Source of the DNA: JAEUJM01 sp044221555
Lineage (GTDB): Bacteria; Actinomycetota; Acidimicrobiia; Acidimicrobiales; DATDAH01
Reading direction: 5' to 3'
DNA: 64,000 nucleotides
Assembly: GCA_044221555.1 (NCBI GenBank)
Contig: JBGAOY010000002.1
Span: 62,001-126,000, forward strand
The position numbers were made by a program, and so were the translations under genes. Positions 24,882-33,321 of the stretch are shown here, piece by piece. Each line of letters begins with the position of its first letter. The first letter of the stretch is position 1. Under the pieces are notes generated by a model. It was not told where the DNA came from. It ran no database searches and worked only from the letters and a program-made list of their open reading frames with translations.

Positions 24882-25580
24882 GTGAGCACCAAGGGAAAGG
24901 ACAGTCGACGGCGCCTGCTCGAGGCCGGCATGGAGCTGTTGGCCGAGTCGAGCCGTGGCGACCTCAGCCGCGTGCTCAGGACCGGTGCGGTCGCCGAAAA
25001 GGCGGGACTGCACCGCCAGACCTTCTACCTGCACTGGCGGAGCCAGGCCGCGTTCGTCGACGACTTCATCGAGTACGTCACCGATCCGGCCGTGAGCTCG
25101 TCGTCGGAGCGCCTGGCGAAGCTCGCCGAGGAGAAGCCGACACCGGGTGACGACCCGTCGGCCGAGGTGCGCGAACGCGTGAGCGACACCTTTCAGCAGT
25201 GGGTCGACGACCCCGTCCACGTGGCCCGCATGGTGCTGTGGGCGCTGCACGCCAAGGACGAGCGGGTGGCCACGCGGCTCCGCGCCCTGTACCGGACGAA
25301 CGACATCCACACGGCCGAGGCCTACAAGGAGATCGGCGACCTGTGGGGCATCGAGCCCCGGCCCCCGTTCACCTACGAGAGCATCGCCCTGCTGTTCAAC
25401 GCGCTCCGGGACGGCCTGCTGCTGCACCTCACCGTCGACTCGTCGGGGATGGTGCCGTCCTATGTCGAGGACGTTCAGCTGGCGCTGAGCTGGGCGGTGA
25501 CCCGCCGCATCGACGATCCCGACGACGCCCTGACCATGGACGAGAAGTTCCGGCGCGACGTGCGAGGGGACCGGGGCTGA
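24882..25580 (+). CDS. TetR/AcrR-type transcriptional regulator
   Basis: A 232-residue one-component regulator. The N-terminal helix-turn-helix is DLSRVLRTGAVAEKAGLHRQTFYLHWRSQAAFVDDFIEYV (about residues 25-65, split by the usual AGLHRQTFYLHW recognition helix). It is followed by a helical ligand-binding domain of about 160 residues. The HTH fits the TetR family; the effector is unknown. GTG 24882 is chosen because the homologous part starts soon after (STKGKDSRRRLLEAG). An in-frame ATG at 24795 would add 29 residues without similarity. It is divergent from the small charged protein gene and convergent with the phospholipase-like gene. It may act on its own promoter and its neighbour. Confidence 0.8.
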   Translation: MSTKGKDSRRRLLEAGMELLAESSRGDLSRVLRTGAVAEKAGLHRQTFYLHWRSQAAFVDDFIEYVTDPAVSSSSERLAKLAEEKPTPGDDPSAEVRERVSDTFQQWVDDPVHVARMVLWALHAKDERVATRLRALYRTNDIHTAEAYKEIGDLWGIEPRPPFTYESIALLFNALRDGLLLHLTVDSSGMVPSYVEDVQLALSWAVTRRIDDPDDALTMDEKFRRDVRGDRG

Positions 25581-25607
25581 GGATTCGTCGAGCGCGTGGC
25601 GGGGTGT

Positions 25608-27395
25608 CTAGCGGAGCGTGCAGAGCAGCGACGGAGCGAGCGCCTCGAACGTGGCATCCGTGAGCTCGAGGCCTGACACGGGTTCGACCTCGGCGGTGCC
25701 CGACGTGACCGTCGCGGTGACCGCGTCGACGGTCCCGACGTCGATCGCGGACCGGGCCTTCACCCGCCGCGTGATGGTTGCTCCGGGTGCGACGCCGTCC
25801 CGCACCTCGATCTCCATCTGCAGCATCGCTTCGCGTCCTGGCGCGATCGGGGCGGTGCGGTAGGTGCCCGCCTTTACTGCGCTGGTGATGTTCCGACCGG
25901 ACGAGTCGAAGAAGGTCAGACCGAACCCCGGAAGCGCGCGCTGGGAACTGATGGTGAGGCGCTCCGTGCGGTTGCCGTCGTTGAGGAAGCGGAGCGTGAA
26001 TCCAGCCGTCGTGCCTGCCGGCGTCGTGACCCCGCGGTTCTGATCGGCGCCAGCGCGCGAGAACACGTCCCAGCCCGTCCACACGCCGGTGTCCCCCACC
26101 CGGAGCTGGGCGTCTGGTCGGGCCCGGACGCCCGGGCATCCGTTGGTACGGAACGTCCACGAGTAGGGGACCACCGGCTCGCCCGCACCGTCGATCAGCG
26201 CGTCGGTCACCTCGACGCGGTATTCGGTGCAGGCGTCGAGATTGCCGTCCGGCTGGATGTCGATGGTGTGCTCTCCTGCCTCCGGGTTGTAGGGCACGAT
26301 CCGCGGGTATCCGTCGCGCAGGACCACCGGCTCGCCCGTCGCCGCCTCGGTGAGCGTCATGGCTCCGTCGGGCAGTTCGGAGATGACGGTGCCGGGGCTG
26401 TTCACGTCGGGTCGGTACGGAAGGCTGCCGCTCAGTACCGCGACGATCCGGTTGCGCGCACCGCCACGGTCGGCAGACGAGCCCGGCTGGAACGACGAGC
26501 GGTCCCAGCCCCTGCGGGGGATGTCGTTCTGGCCGTCGGCGGGGTAGGTGATCGACACGCTGGTAGCGGGCTGTTCCCCGAGCAGCCGGCCCCAGAGGCT
26601 CTCGTAGGCGGCGGCGATGGCCACTGCTGCGAACCGGATGCCACCGGGTGCGGTGATCATGTGGGCCGACGTCCACGGCATGTTCTCGGTCATGTGGTCG
26701 TGGAAGCTCCGGGTGAGGGCGCGCTCGCCGTCGCGGACGAAGCGGATGTTGTCCTCGCCGTTGATGAGGTCCTCAGCCACGATGTCGTCGCGGCCGATGT
26801 CGTGGAACACGCCCAGCAGTTCGGACTGCGCTGGCCAGGCCGGGAAGTGCGGCAGGGTGGGACGGTCGTGGTCGGCGATGGCGATCATGTCCATCTGGAG
26901 CTCGATGCCCCCGGTCCCGAAGTACTGGGCCAGCGCCGGCGGGATGTAGCTCTCGCCGTGGTCGGGTGCGTTGGGCTCGAAGAGCCAGTCCCACACCTCG
27001 TCGCCCATCCCGTGGGCCATGGCTCCCATCAGGTGGGCGATCCGCGCCGCACACGGCCCGTCGACGGCGGTGAGGTCGCCGCAGGACGGGTCGTCACGGA
27101 TCTGGTCCGCGTAGGCGTACGAGAACCGGGGCCAGTGCGCCTCCTCGCCGTAGGTGTGCTCGTAGCCGCGCCGTGGGTTGGCGTAGCCGCTGTCCGGGAA
27201 GTGGGCACCGTTTGCGATCTGGGTGATGTTGGCCTCCAGCAGGGCCTGCAACTGAGGGTCGTCGACGAGGTCGACCGCCTCGACGGCCATCCATGCATGG
27301 GTGGTCACCCCGGCGGCGTCGGCCCGGCTCCCCAGCGAGAAGAGCGTCGAGAGCGCGACCACGACCGTGAACCCGGCCACCACCTTGCGTGCCAC
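25608..27395 (-). CDS. Secreted zinc-dependent phospholipase C-like protein
   Basis: A 595-residue exported protein. The signal peptide is ARKVVAGFTVVVALSTLFSLG, cut near ADAAG. The following 220 residues show the histidine/aspartate pattern of zinc-dependent phospholipase C and the N-terminal domain of GPI-phospholipase D. The new N-terminal region has TTHAWMAVEA, then GAHFPDSGYA, GEEAHWPRF, HLMGAMAHGMGDEVWDWLF and MDMIAIADHDR, each able to supply zinc ligands. The C-terminal 300 residues are beta-rich Ig-like domains with no catalytic motif. GTG 27395 has GGAGGGG eight bases upstream, and the longer frame is rejected. A role in attacking phospholipids or anchored proteins outside the cell is inferred from family resemblance only. 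Confidence 0.7.
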   Translation of the reverse strand: MARKVVAGFTVVVALSTLFSLGSRADAAGVTTHAWMAVEAVDLVDDPQLQALLEANITQIANGAHFPDSGYANPRRGYEHTYGEEAHWPRFSYAYADQIRDDPSCGDLTAVDGPCAARIAHLMGAMAHGMGDEVWDWLFEPNAPDHGESYIPPALAQYFGTGGIELQMDMIAIADHDRPTLPHFPAWPAQSELLGVFHDIGRDDIVAEDLINGEDNIRFVRDGERALTRSFHDHMTENMPWTSAHMITAPGGIRFAAVAIAAAYESLWGRLLGEQPATSVSITYPADGQNDIPRRGWDRSSFQPGSSADRGGARNRIVAVLSGSLPYRPDVNSPGTVISELPDGAMTLTEAATGEPVVLRDGYPRIVPYNPEAGEHTIDIQPDGNLDACTEYRVEVTDALIDGAGEPVVPYSWTFRTNGCPGVRARPDAQLRVGDTGVWTGWDVFSRAGADQNRGVTTPAGTTAGFTLRFLNDGNRTERLTISSQRALPGFGLTFFDSSGRNITSAVKAGTYRTAPIAPGREAMLQMEIEVRDGVAPGATITRRVKARSAIDVGTVDAVTATVTSGTAEVEPVSGLELTDATFEALAPSLLCTLR

Positions 27396-27552
27396 CTGCG
27401 ACCCCTCCGTGCGCCGTCCGGCCACCTCGGACCGCGAGGGTACTGAACCGGCGGGCACCGAACCCGCACCCACACCGCGTCGCGCGCCGCGGGCGGGACG
27501 ACGCCCAGGGGTCGTAGGCTGACGGTCGCACATCGCCTCCCGAGGAGCAGTC

Positions 27553-28260
27553 ATGGCCACCGCCAACCCCTACCCGGCATCGGTCGCCACACTCGATGCC
27601 GACACCCGGGCCGCGTTCATGGTGCGGGTCTACCAGCACCTGCTGGCCGCGGTCGTCGCCTTCGTGGCGTTCGAGACGCTGCTGTTCGCCACCGGCGCGG
27701 CTCGGGGCATCTACGACCTCGTGGCCGGCAGCGGCGGTGCGTGGCTGCTGGTCCTGGGCGGTTTCATGGTGGTGAACTGGCTGTCCACCGCCGCCGCGCA
27801 CGACCTGGCCAACCCGGGCCGGCAGTACGCCGGGCTGTTCGGCCTGGCCGGCGCCGAGGCGCTCATCTTCGCCCCCTTCCTGTACTACGTGTTCAACGTG
27901 GACGGTGCGGGCGGCTCGGCCACCGTGGCCAGCGCCGCGGTGGTGACGGTGCTCGGCTTCGCGGGCCTCACGGCCATCGGCCTGCTGACCCGACGCGACC
28001 TCTCGTTCCTCCGGCCGCTGGTGATGTGGGCGGGGGTGATGGCGCTGGTGGTCATCGTGGCGGCCCTGCTGTTCGGCCTGGAGCTCGGCGTCTGGTTCAC
28101 GCTGGCCATGATCGGCCTGGCCGGCGCCGCGATCCTGTACCAGACCCAGGCGATCCTGCGCTCCTACCCCGAGGAGGCCCACGTCGGCGCCGCGGTCCAG
28201 CTGTTCGCCTCCGTGATGCTGCTCTTCTGGTACGTGCTGCGCCTGTTCGCGAGGCGCTGA
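27553..28260 (+). CDS. Bax inhibitor-1 / YccA family membrane protein
   Basis: A 235-residue protein with seven hydrophobic segments starting near residue 28 (HLLAAVVAFVAFETLLF). The N-terminal hydrophilic piece DADTRAAFMVRVYQHL is the family's usual entry motif, and the last helix pair ends in LLFWYVLRLFARR. Members of the BI-1/YccA (TMBIM) family act as pH-sensitive calcium leak channels or interact with FtsH in other bacteria; the role here is not known. ATG 27553 is preceded by GAGGAG. The gene is divergent from the phospholipase-like gene. A small zinc-motif gene follows 29 bp downstream and may be co-transcribed. Confidence 0.88.
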   Translation: MATANPYPASVATLDADTRAAFMVRVYQHLLAAVVAFVAFETLLFATGAARGIYDLVAGSGGAWLLVLGGFMVVNWLSTAAAHDLANPGRQYAGLFGLAGAEALIFAPFLYYVFNVDGAGGSATVASAAVVTVLGFAGLTAIGLLTRRDLSFLRPLVMWAGVMALVVIVAALLFGLELGVWFTLAMIGLAGAAILYQTQAILRSYPEEAHVGAAVQLFASVMLLFWYVLRLFARR

Positions 28261-28289
28261 GCGGGTCATCCGCTGATACCCTGGGGGGT

Positions 28290-28463
28290 ATGTGCAGACC
28301 AGCAACGTGTTCACAGTGCGGCAAGGCCACCTACGCCGGGTGCGGCCAACACGTCGAGCAGGTGCTCGGCAACGTCCCGGAGGCGGAGCGGTGTCGCTGT
28401 GACGGGCACTCCCCGCTGACCCTCTGGCAGCGCCTCCGCGGCGCCAGGGCCGGCGCCGTGTGA
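28290..28463 (+). CDS. Small CxxC protein (MCRPxTCxxCGKxTxxGCG type)
   Basis: A 57-residue protein with the cysteine pattern MCRPATCSQCGKATYAGCGQH, then EQVLGNVPEAERCRC. This pattern, with four to six cysteines and a histidine able to hold a zinc ion, is shared by a very widespread uncharacterised small protein family of actinomycetes and some fungi. The start is ATG 28290 with CTGGGGGG just upstream. It lies 29 bp behind the BI-1 gene. The function is unknown, and a zinc-binding role is inferred from the cysteines. Confidence 0.75.
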   Translation: MCRPATCSQCGKATYAGCGQHVEQVLGNVPEAERCRCDGHSPLTLWQRLRGARAGAV

Positions 28464-28513
28464 GTTGACGCGGTGGCAGGCGGCAGGCGGCATGCGGGCC
28501 TGGGTGGCGGGCG

Positions 28514-29647
28514 TCAGGCCGGCTGATGGCCCGGGTGGCCCACACCGGCCGAGGTCATCACCGAGATCGTGCGATCCCAGGACGGGTCGCCGGGACCCAC
28601 CGGGACGACCGTGAACGACGTCGGGTCCACGGTCGTCGGGGTCAGGGCGATGTCGAAGCGCCAGCGCGTGGCTCCGGGGTCGCGGGCCGCCCGGACCCGT
28701 ACGATCACCCCGTCCCGGGTGTCGGGCTCGGTCATGTTCGACAGGAAGTTGCCGAGGCCGAACACGACCGGCACCCCGTGGAGCCGCACGATCGGCTGCA
28801 CCACATGGGCGTGGTGACCCACGATCAGGTCGAACGCCCCGCTGGCCGAGAGCTGTTCGGCCAGGGCCAGTTGCTCGGCGGTGGGCTCGTGGCGTCGCTC
28901 CACACCCCAGTGCAGGCTGGCCACGACCAGGTCGGCCCCCGCTCGGCGGGCAGCCTCACCGGCGGCGATCAAGCCAGCGGGATCGAGGCCGCGGACGCGC
29001 CAGGGGACGTCAGGCGAGAAGCCGTTGAAGCCGTAGGCGCCCGACACCAGGCCGACGGTCACGCCAGTGGGGGTCTCGAACAGCGTGGACCGTTCGGCCT
29101 CGGCGGCGGAGCGGGCGCTGCCCGAGTGCGCCAGGCCGTTCTGGTCGAGCACCGCGAGGGTGCTCACCACGCCTGCGGCCCGTTGGTCGAGGCTGTGGTT
29201 CGACGCGGTCGAGCAGCCGTCGTAGCCCGCCGCCGACACCGCGACGGCCAGCTCGTGCGGGGCGCTGAACACGGGGTACCCCGAGATCACGGTGTCGTCG
29301 GGGGACAGCGGCACCTCGAGGTGGCAGATGGCCAGATCGGCCCGGGCCAGGCGCGGGGCCACCAGTGCGAGCATGGGGCGGAAGTCGTAGGCCACGCCGG
29401 CATCGGCGCCGTCGGACCGGGCCCGTGCGACCACCGCGAGGTGCGGCAGCAGGTCGCCCGTGAAGGCCAGGGTCACCCGCTGGCCCGGCTCCGCGACGGT
29501 GGAGGTGGTGGTGGGTGTGGAGGTGGTCGTGGTGGCGACCGCCGAGGTGGCTCCGGGTGGTACGTCCGGGCCCGGACCGGATGAGCCGCAGGCGACCGCC
29601 ACGACCATCACCAACGCGACCCCGCCGGACCGCCAACGGCGAGTCAT
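28514..29647 (-). CDS. CapA/PgsA-like metallophosphatase-fold lipoprotein
   Basis: A 377-residue exported lipoprotein of the CapA (poly-gamma-glutamate synthesis protein) family. The signal peptide ends in a lipobox-like VVAVACGSS, and a Thr-rich spacer follows. The calcineurin-like fold motifs are LAFTGDLLPH (first metal aspartate), ICHLEVPLS, TASNHSLDQR, SLHWGVERRH, VGHHAHVVQP and VFGLGNFLSN. CapA proteins take part in making or anchoring anionic polymers, but many homologues exist without capsule genes, as here. ATG 29647 is chosen because AGGAGG lies eight bases upstream; the GTG three codons earlier overlaps that site. It is divergent from the FG-GAP gene. Confidence 0.87.
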   Translation of the reverse strand: MTRRWRSGGVALVMVVAVACGSSGPGPDVPPGATSAVATTTTSTPTTTSTVAEPGQRVTLAFTGDLLPHLAVVARARSDGADAGVAYDFRPMLALVAPRLARADLAICHLEVPLSPDDTVISGYPVFSAPHELAVAVSAAGYDGCSTASNHSLDQRAAGVVSTLAVLDQNGLAHSGSARSAAEAERSTLFETPTGVTVGLVSGAYGFNGFSPDVPWRVRGLDPAGLIAAGEAARRAGADLVVASLHWGVERRHEPTAEQLALAEQLSASGAFDLIVGHHAHVVQPIVRLHGVPVVFGLGNFLSNMTEPDTRDGVIVRVRAARDPGATRWRFDIALTPTTVDPTSFTVVPVGPGDPSWDRTISVMTSAGVGHPGHQPA

Positions 29648-29693
29648 CGGCGCCACCTCCTGGACGGACAGATGCTGTCAGGTCCTCTGTCCC

Positions 29694-29721
29694 AGTATGA
29701 GCGGGGTGGGTCGCCGAGTCA
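29694..29721 (-). promoter_or_regulatory. Candidate promoter of the CapA-like gene
   Basis: Read leftward, a -35-like TGACTC (29721-29716) and a -10-like CATACT (29699-29694) are 16 bases apart. The gene starts about 40 bases further on, with an AGGAGG site in between. The match is fair and has not been tested. Confidence 0.3.
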
Positions 29722-29979
29722 GGTGCCGAAGGTCCCGATCCGGTGGTGGGTGGCGCCGATCGTCTCGGTGTCACGATCGCGCCGGTCCCATCCACGGGCA
29801 AGGGTCTCGTGACGCGAGGGGAAGGGTCGACGGGCCATCCATTCCGTGCCCGACGTTGGCGCACATTCGGGAGGCGCGATCCTGCGGGCGTGTGGTCCGC
29901 TGTGCAGGGGCGGCCCGTGCACACCGCCCCGTCGACGTATCCGTCCACTCGCCGAGGAGCGATGGCCGTGCGCCAGCAC

Positions 29980-30046
29980 CATGTCCCGACGAGCACGATG
30001 TCCGAACGAGCATGATGTCCGAACGAGCACGATGTCCCGAACGAGG
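29980..30046 (+). repeat. Four tandem copies of a 16-17 bp unit in a gene leader
   Basis: The units are 29980-29995, 29996-30012, 30013-30029 and 30030-30046, with the consensus CGATGTCCGAACGAGCA. Copies differ by one or two bases or by a single-base length change. The last copy runs into the GAGGAG ribosome site of the FG-GAP gene (start 30056). The spacing is about 1.6 helical turns, which does not stack sites on one DNA face. The array may be a multi-site operator or simple slippage expansion. Confidence 0.7.
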
Positions 30047-30055
30047 AGCAGCCCC

Positions 30056-31882
30056 GTGACCCATCTGAGCCGTTGTGCCCGACTGTTGGTGCTGACCGCG
30101 CTGACGGCCGCGGCCGTCCTCGTGCCGGTGTCGGTGGCAGGGGCGGCCGATGGCACCGGTGCACCGCAGGAGGTCACCGGAACCCTCGAGGGGGCCAAGA
30201 CCGACAACTACAAGGCCGTCTACGACGCCGACCCGAACGTCGTGAACCTGCAGTCCTGGTTGACCTTCCACGCGGTGAGCGTCGCCGGCGTCACCTACAC
30301 GCTGGCCTCGAGCGTGGTGTGCCCCGCCGACGGCAGCGGACCGCTCGGCGCCACGGGCATCGCCCTCACCGGCAGCAACGGTGCGTCGGCCGTGCTCACG
30401 GCCACCACCCCCTCGTCGAGCACGAGCTTCACGGTCCTGCGGTGCGAGCAGGGCTCCCGCAACTTCGGTCCGTTGATCCGCCTGAAGGACCTCGCGACGC
30501 GGGCGGCGCTGCCGGCCAACCCGATCCCGTACACCCTGACCGTCAAGACCACGACGGGCACGGTGCTCGGCACCGTCGCCGCCGACTACCGGAGCGACAC
30601 CCGGCTGGTCGACAACCCGAGGCCCGCCGGCTGGTACTCGGACTGGAGCACCTGCAACACCCAGTGCCGCATCAGCTACCAGTCGTTCTGCGAGACCAAC
30701 CGCTACTGCATGGAGTACAACGGCCCCAACGGGCGCTGGTTCATCAACGGCGCGTCGATCCCGTTCAACTGGGGTGACTTCCCCGACGGCCCCTCCGACA
30801 CGCCGCCGACGCTCAACGGGATCTTCGTCGAGAACGGAGCGGCCGGTCACCGGGTGCGGATCGCCATCGTGGCCACCGACGACCACGGGGTGACCGAGGC
30901 CCGCTACGCCAACGAGGACGGCAACTTCTCGCCGTGGCAGGCAGTGGCCTCGGGCAACCCGTCGATCAACCTGTGGACCCTGACGACGAGTGCGATCGCC
31001 ATCAAGTCGGTGTCGGTCCAGGTGCGTGACAGCCTCCACCAGGAGTCGACGATCGTGTCCAGCGGCGCCTTCCGGCTCACGCCGGCGCACGACCTCTCGC
31101 GCGGCCCCAACTGGTACAACGACCTGCTCGTGCGCCGTACGAGCGACGGGGCCATGATCCTCTACAAGGGCACCTCCACGGGGTCGGTGTCGGGCAGCCC
31201 CGCAACCAGCGTGGTCGCCACCGGCTGGTCGATCTACGACAAGGTGGTGGTCACCCGAGACCTGGACGGAGACGGCCTCACCGAGGTGCTGGCGCGGGTG
31301 AAGAGCGGCCAGGCGAACGCCGGCCAGTTGCGGCGCTTCGAGTACGACGAGACCAACGGGGTGTTGACCCAGGTCGGGACTGTCGCGCTGTCGGGCGGCT
31401 GGGGATCGTTCACCCAGATCCTGGCCCCTGGCGATTTCGACACCGACGGGCGCTCGGACCTGCTGGTGGTCAAGAGCAACGGGACCATGTCGCTGTTGAA
31501 GGGCAACGGCGCCGGCGGCTTCGCCGCGCCGCAGCCGATCTCCAGCACCGCCGACTTCAACGCCTACTACATCATCGCCCCGGGCGACTTCAGCGGCGAC
31601 GGCCGACCCGACCTGGTGCTGCGCACCGCCGCCGGCGGGCTGATCTGTCTCCGGGGCAACGGCCTCGGAAGCTTCGGCTCGACCACGTCGTGGGGCTCCG
31701 GGTGGGGCTCGTTGGCCATCGTCGGCACGGGGGACATGAACCAGGACGGCAACGCCGACATCACCGCTCGCAAGCCCGACGGCACCCTGTGGGTCTACAA
31801 GGGCAACGGCGCGGGGATCACCAGCGGCAGCTACCAGGTCGGCACCTCGACCACATGGGGTGTCTTCGACCGGCTGGCGTGA
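30056..31882 (+). CDS. Secreted FG-GAP/VCBS repeat protein
   Basis: A 608-residue exported protein. The signal peptide is THLSRCARLLVLTALTAAAVLV with cleavage near GAADG. A central part of about 320 residues is rich in beta strands and contains four closely spaced cysteines (WSTCNTQCRISYQSFCETNRYC). The C-terminal third has at least four FG-GAP/VCBS-type calcium-binding repeats, each with DxDxDG-like loops: TRDLDGDGLTEV, APGDFDTDGRSDL, APGDFSGDGRPDL and GTGDMNQDGNADI. Such beta-propellers bind ligands or matrix on the outside; no catalytic motif is seen. GTG 30056 has GAGGAG six bases upstream. The frame is open further upstream through the short repeats, but the signal peptide starts here. 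Confidence 0.85.
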   Translation: MTHLSRCARLLVLTALTAAAVLVPVSVAGAADGTGAPQEVTGTLEGAKTDNYKAVYDADPNVVNLQSWLTFHAVSVAGVTYTLASSVVCPADGSGPLGATGIALTGSNGASAVLTATTPSSSTSFTVLRCEQGSRNFGPLIRLKDLATRAALPANPIPYTLTVKTTTGTVLGTVAADYRSDTRLVDNPRPAGWYSDWSTCNTQCRISYQSFCETNRYCMEYNGPNGRWFINGASIPFNWGDFPDGPSDTPPTLNGIFVENGAAGHRVRIAIVATDDHGVTEARYANEDGNFSPWQAVASGNPSINLWTLTTSAIAIKSVSVQVRDSLHQESTIVSSGAFRLTPAHDLSRGPNWYNDLLVRRTSDGAMILYKGTSTGSVSGSPATSVVATGWSIYDKVVVTRDLDGDGLTEVLARVKSGQANAGQLRRFEYDETNGVLTQVGTVALSGGWGSFTQILAPGDFDTDGRSDLLVVKSNGTMSLLKGNGAGGFAAPQPISSTADFNAYYIIAPGDFSGDGRPDLVLRTAAGGLICLRGNGLGSFGSTTSWGSGWGSLAIVGTGDMNQDGNADITARKPDGTLWVYKGNGAGITSGSYQVGTSTTWGVFDRLA

Positions 31883-32025
31883 GCGAGCGGTCGTGGCGGC
31901 GGCGAGTGATCAGGGTCGGTGGCGGCGGTGGGAGCGCTGACCGTCACCGACCGCTCGGGACGGCTCGTCGCGGGCGCCCGGACGGTGCGCTACGGTTCTG
32001 CCACTGGGCGATGAAGGGTGGGGCG

Positions 32026-33282
32026 ATGAAGGGTTCGGCACTGAAGGTTCTGAGCGTCGCGTGTGTGGTCGCGGCGATCGCGTTCGCGCCGGCCGTGGCG
32101 GGGGCGCAGGTGGCCGAGCCACCGGCCTCGATCCCGCCGACGACGGCCCCGACCCCGTCGGACCTGCCGACGACCGACCCGGCGCCCGTCGCCGAGGACC
32201 CGGCGGCCGCCTCACCGTCGACGACACTGCCGCCGGCGAACGCCACCGACCCTGGCGAGGGTGACGTGGCGGCGACGCCGCCGTCCGAGGTGGCGCCCGC
32301 CAACGATGCGTTCGCTGATGCCGAGGTGGTGTCGGGCTCGACGGGCTCGGTGGCCGGTTCGACGATCGACGCGACCAACGAGACCGGCGAGCCCGATCAC
32401 AGCGGGTTCGACATCGAGCCCGGCGGGTCGGTCTGGTACTCGTGGACGGCGCCGGCCACCGAGTCGATCGCCTTCGACACGTGTGACAGCACCTTCGACA
32501 GCCTGCTCGGGGTGTACACTGGCACCGCGGTCGACGCCCTCTCCACCGTCGTGCAGGACGACGACGGCTGTGGCAATGCGCTCGGGGGCATCGCCGTCTT
32601 CGACGCGACGGCGGGCACCACCTACGCCATCGCGGTCGACGGGTTCGGTGGTGCGCAGGGTGAGTTCACCCTGGCGTGGGGACCGCCGCCACCGCCGCCC
32701 GCAGCACCGGCCAACGACCAGTTCGCCGACGCCCAGGTGATCTCGGGCCTCTCCGGCGAGGTGGACGGCACCAACGTCGGTGCCACCAAGGAGGCCGGTG
32801 AGCCCGATCATGCCGACGTCCCCGGTGGGGCGTCGGTCTGGTACGCCTGGACCTCTCCCGCCGCTGGTCAGGCGCTGTTCGACACCTGCACGGCGGACTA
32901 CGACACGCTCCTGGGCGTCTACACGGGCACCTCGCTCGACGACCTCGAGCTGGTGGCCGGCAACGACGACGACTGCGCGTCCGGCGACTTCCCGACCCTG
33001 CAGAGCTCGGTCACCTTCGCCGCCACCGCGGGCACCACCTACTGGATCGCGGTCGACGGCTTCGGGTTCGAGCCCCAGATCCCGGTGCAGACCGGCACCT
33101 TCACCCTTTCGTGGGACCTCGATGTCGCCCCGCCGCCGCCACCACCGCCGCCGGGTCCCGACGTCCCCGAGTTGGCCCGCACCGGCACCGACGCGCTGCC
33201 GACCACCGTCGTGGGTGTGGTCCTCCTCGGCCTCGGCGCGGCGCTGGTGCTGGTGTCCCGACGGATCCGCGCCGCTCGCTGA
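32026..33282 (+). CDS. Surface protein with two PPC-like domains and LARTG sortase signal
   Basis: A 418-residue exported protein. The signal peptide (LKVLSVACVVAAIAFAPAVAG) is followed by a Pro/Thr-rich spacer and two homologous beta-sandwich domains of about 125 residues. Each begins ANDxFADAxVxSG, contains GGSVWYSWTAP or GASVWYAWTSP, then LLGVYTGT, DDDGC or DDDCA, and ends TTYxIAVDGFG. This is the pattern of bacterial pre-peptidase C-terminal (PPC) domains. The C-terminus is a cell-wall sorting signal: ELARTGTD, a hydrophobic helix and RRIRAAR. LAxTG is the motif of class E sortases of high-GC Gram-positives. I chose ATG 32026 for its AAGGGTGGGG ribosome site; ATG 32011 would add five residues. 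Confidence 0.8.
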   Translation: MKGSALKVLSVACVVAAIAFAPAVAGAQVAEPPASIPPTTAPTPSDLPTTDPAPVAEDPAAASPSTTLPPANATDPGEGDVAATPPSEVAPANDAFADAEVVSGSTGSVAGSTIDATNETGEPDHSGFDIEPGGSVWYSWTAPATESIAFDTCDSTFDSLLGVYTGTAVDALSTVVQDDDGCGNALGGIAVFDATAGTTYAIAVDGFGGAQGEFTLAWGPPPPPPAAPANDQFADAQVISGLSGEVDGTNVGATKEAGEPDHADVPGGASVWYAWTSPAAGQALFDTCTADYDTLLGVYTGTSLDDLELVAGNDDDCASGDFPTLQSSVTFAATAGTTYWIAVDGFGFEPQIPVQTGTFTLSWDLDVAPPPPPPPPGPDVPELARTGTDALPTTVVGVVLLGLGAALVLVSRRIRAAR

Positions 33283-33321
33283 GCCGCCCCGCTCGGGCGC
33301 CCGGCGCTTGGCGCTCTGCGC

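Larger units (their letters stand above)
29648..30055. other. Divergent gap holding a putative promoter and a 17-bp repeat array
   Basis: This 408 bp gap between the CapA-like gene and the FG-GAP gene has no convincing gene. On the left side it holds a candidate promoter for the CapA-like gene (29694-29721), and on the right side four short direct repeats (29980-30046). The middle part, about 29730-29975, contains several open frames without homology. I see nothing else in it. Confidence 0.5.
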
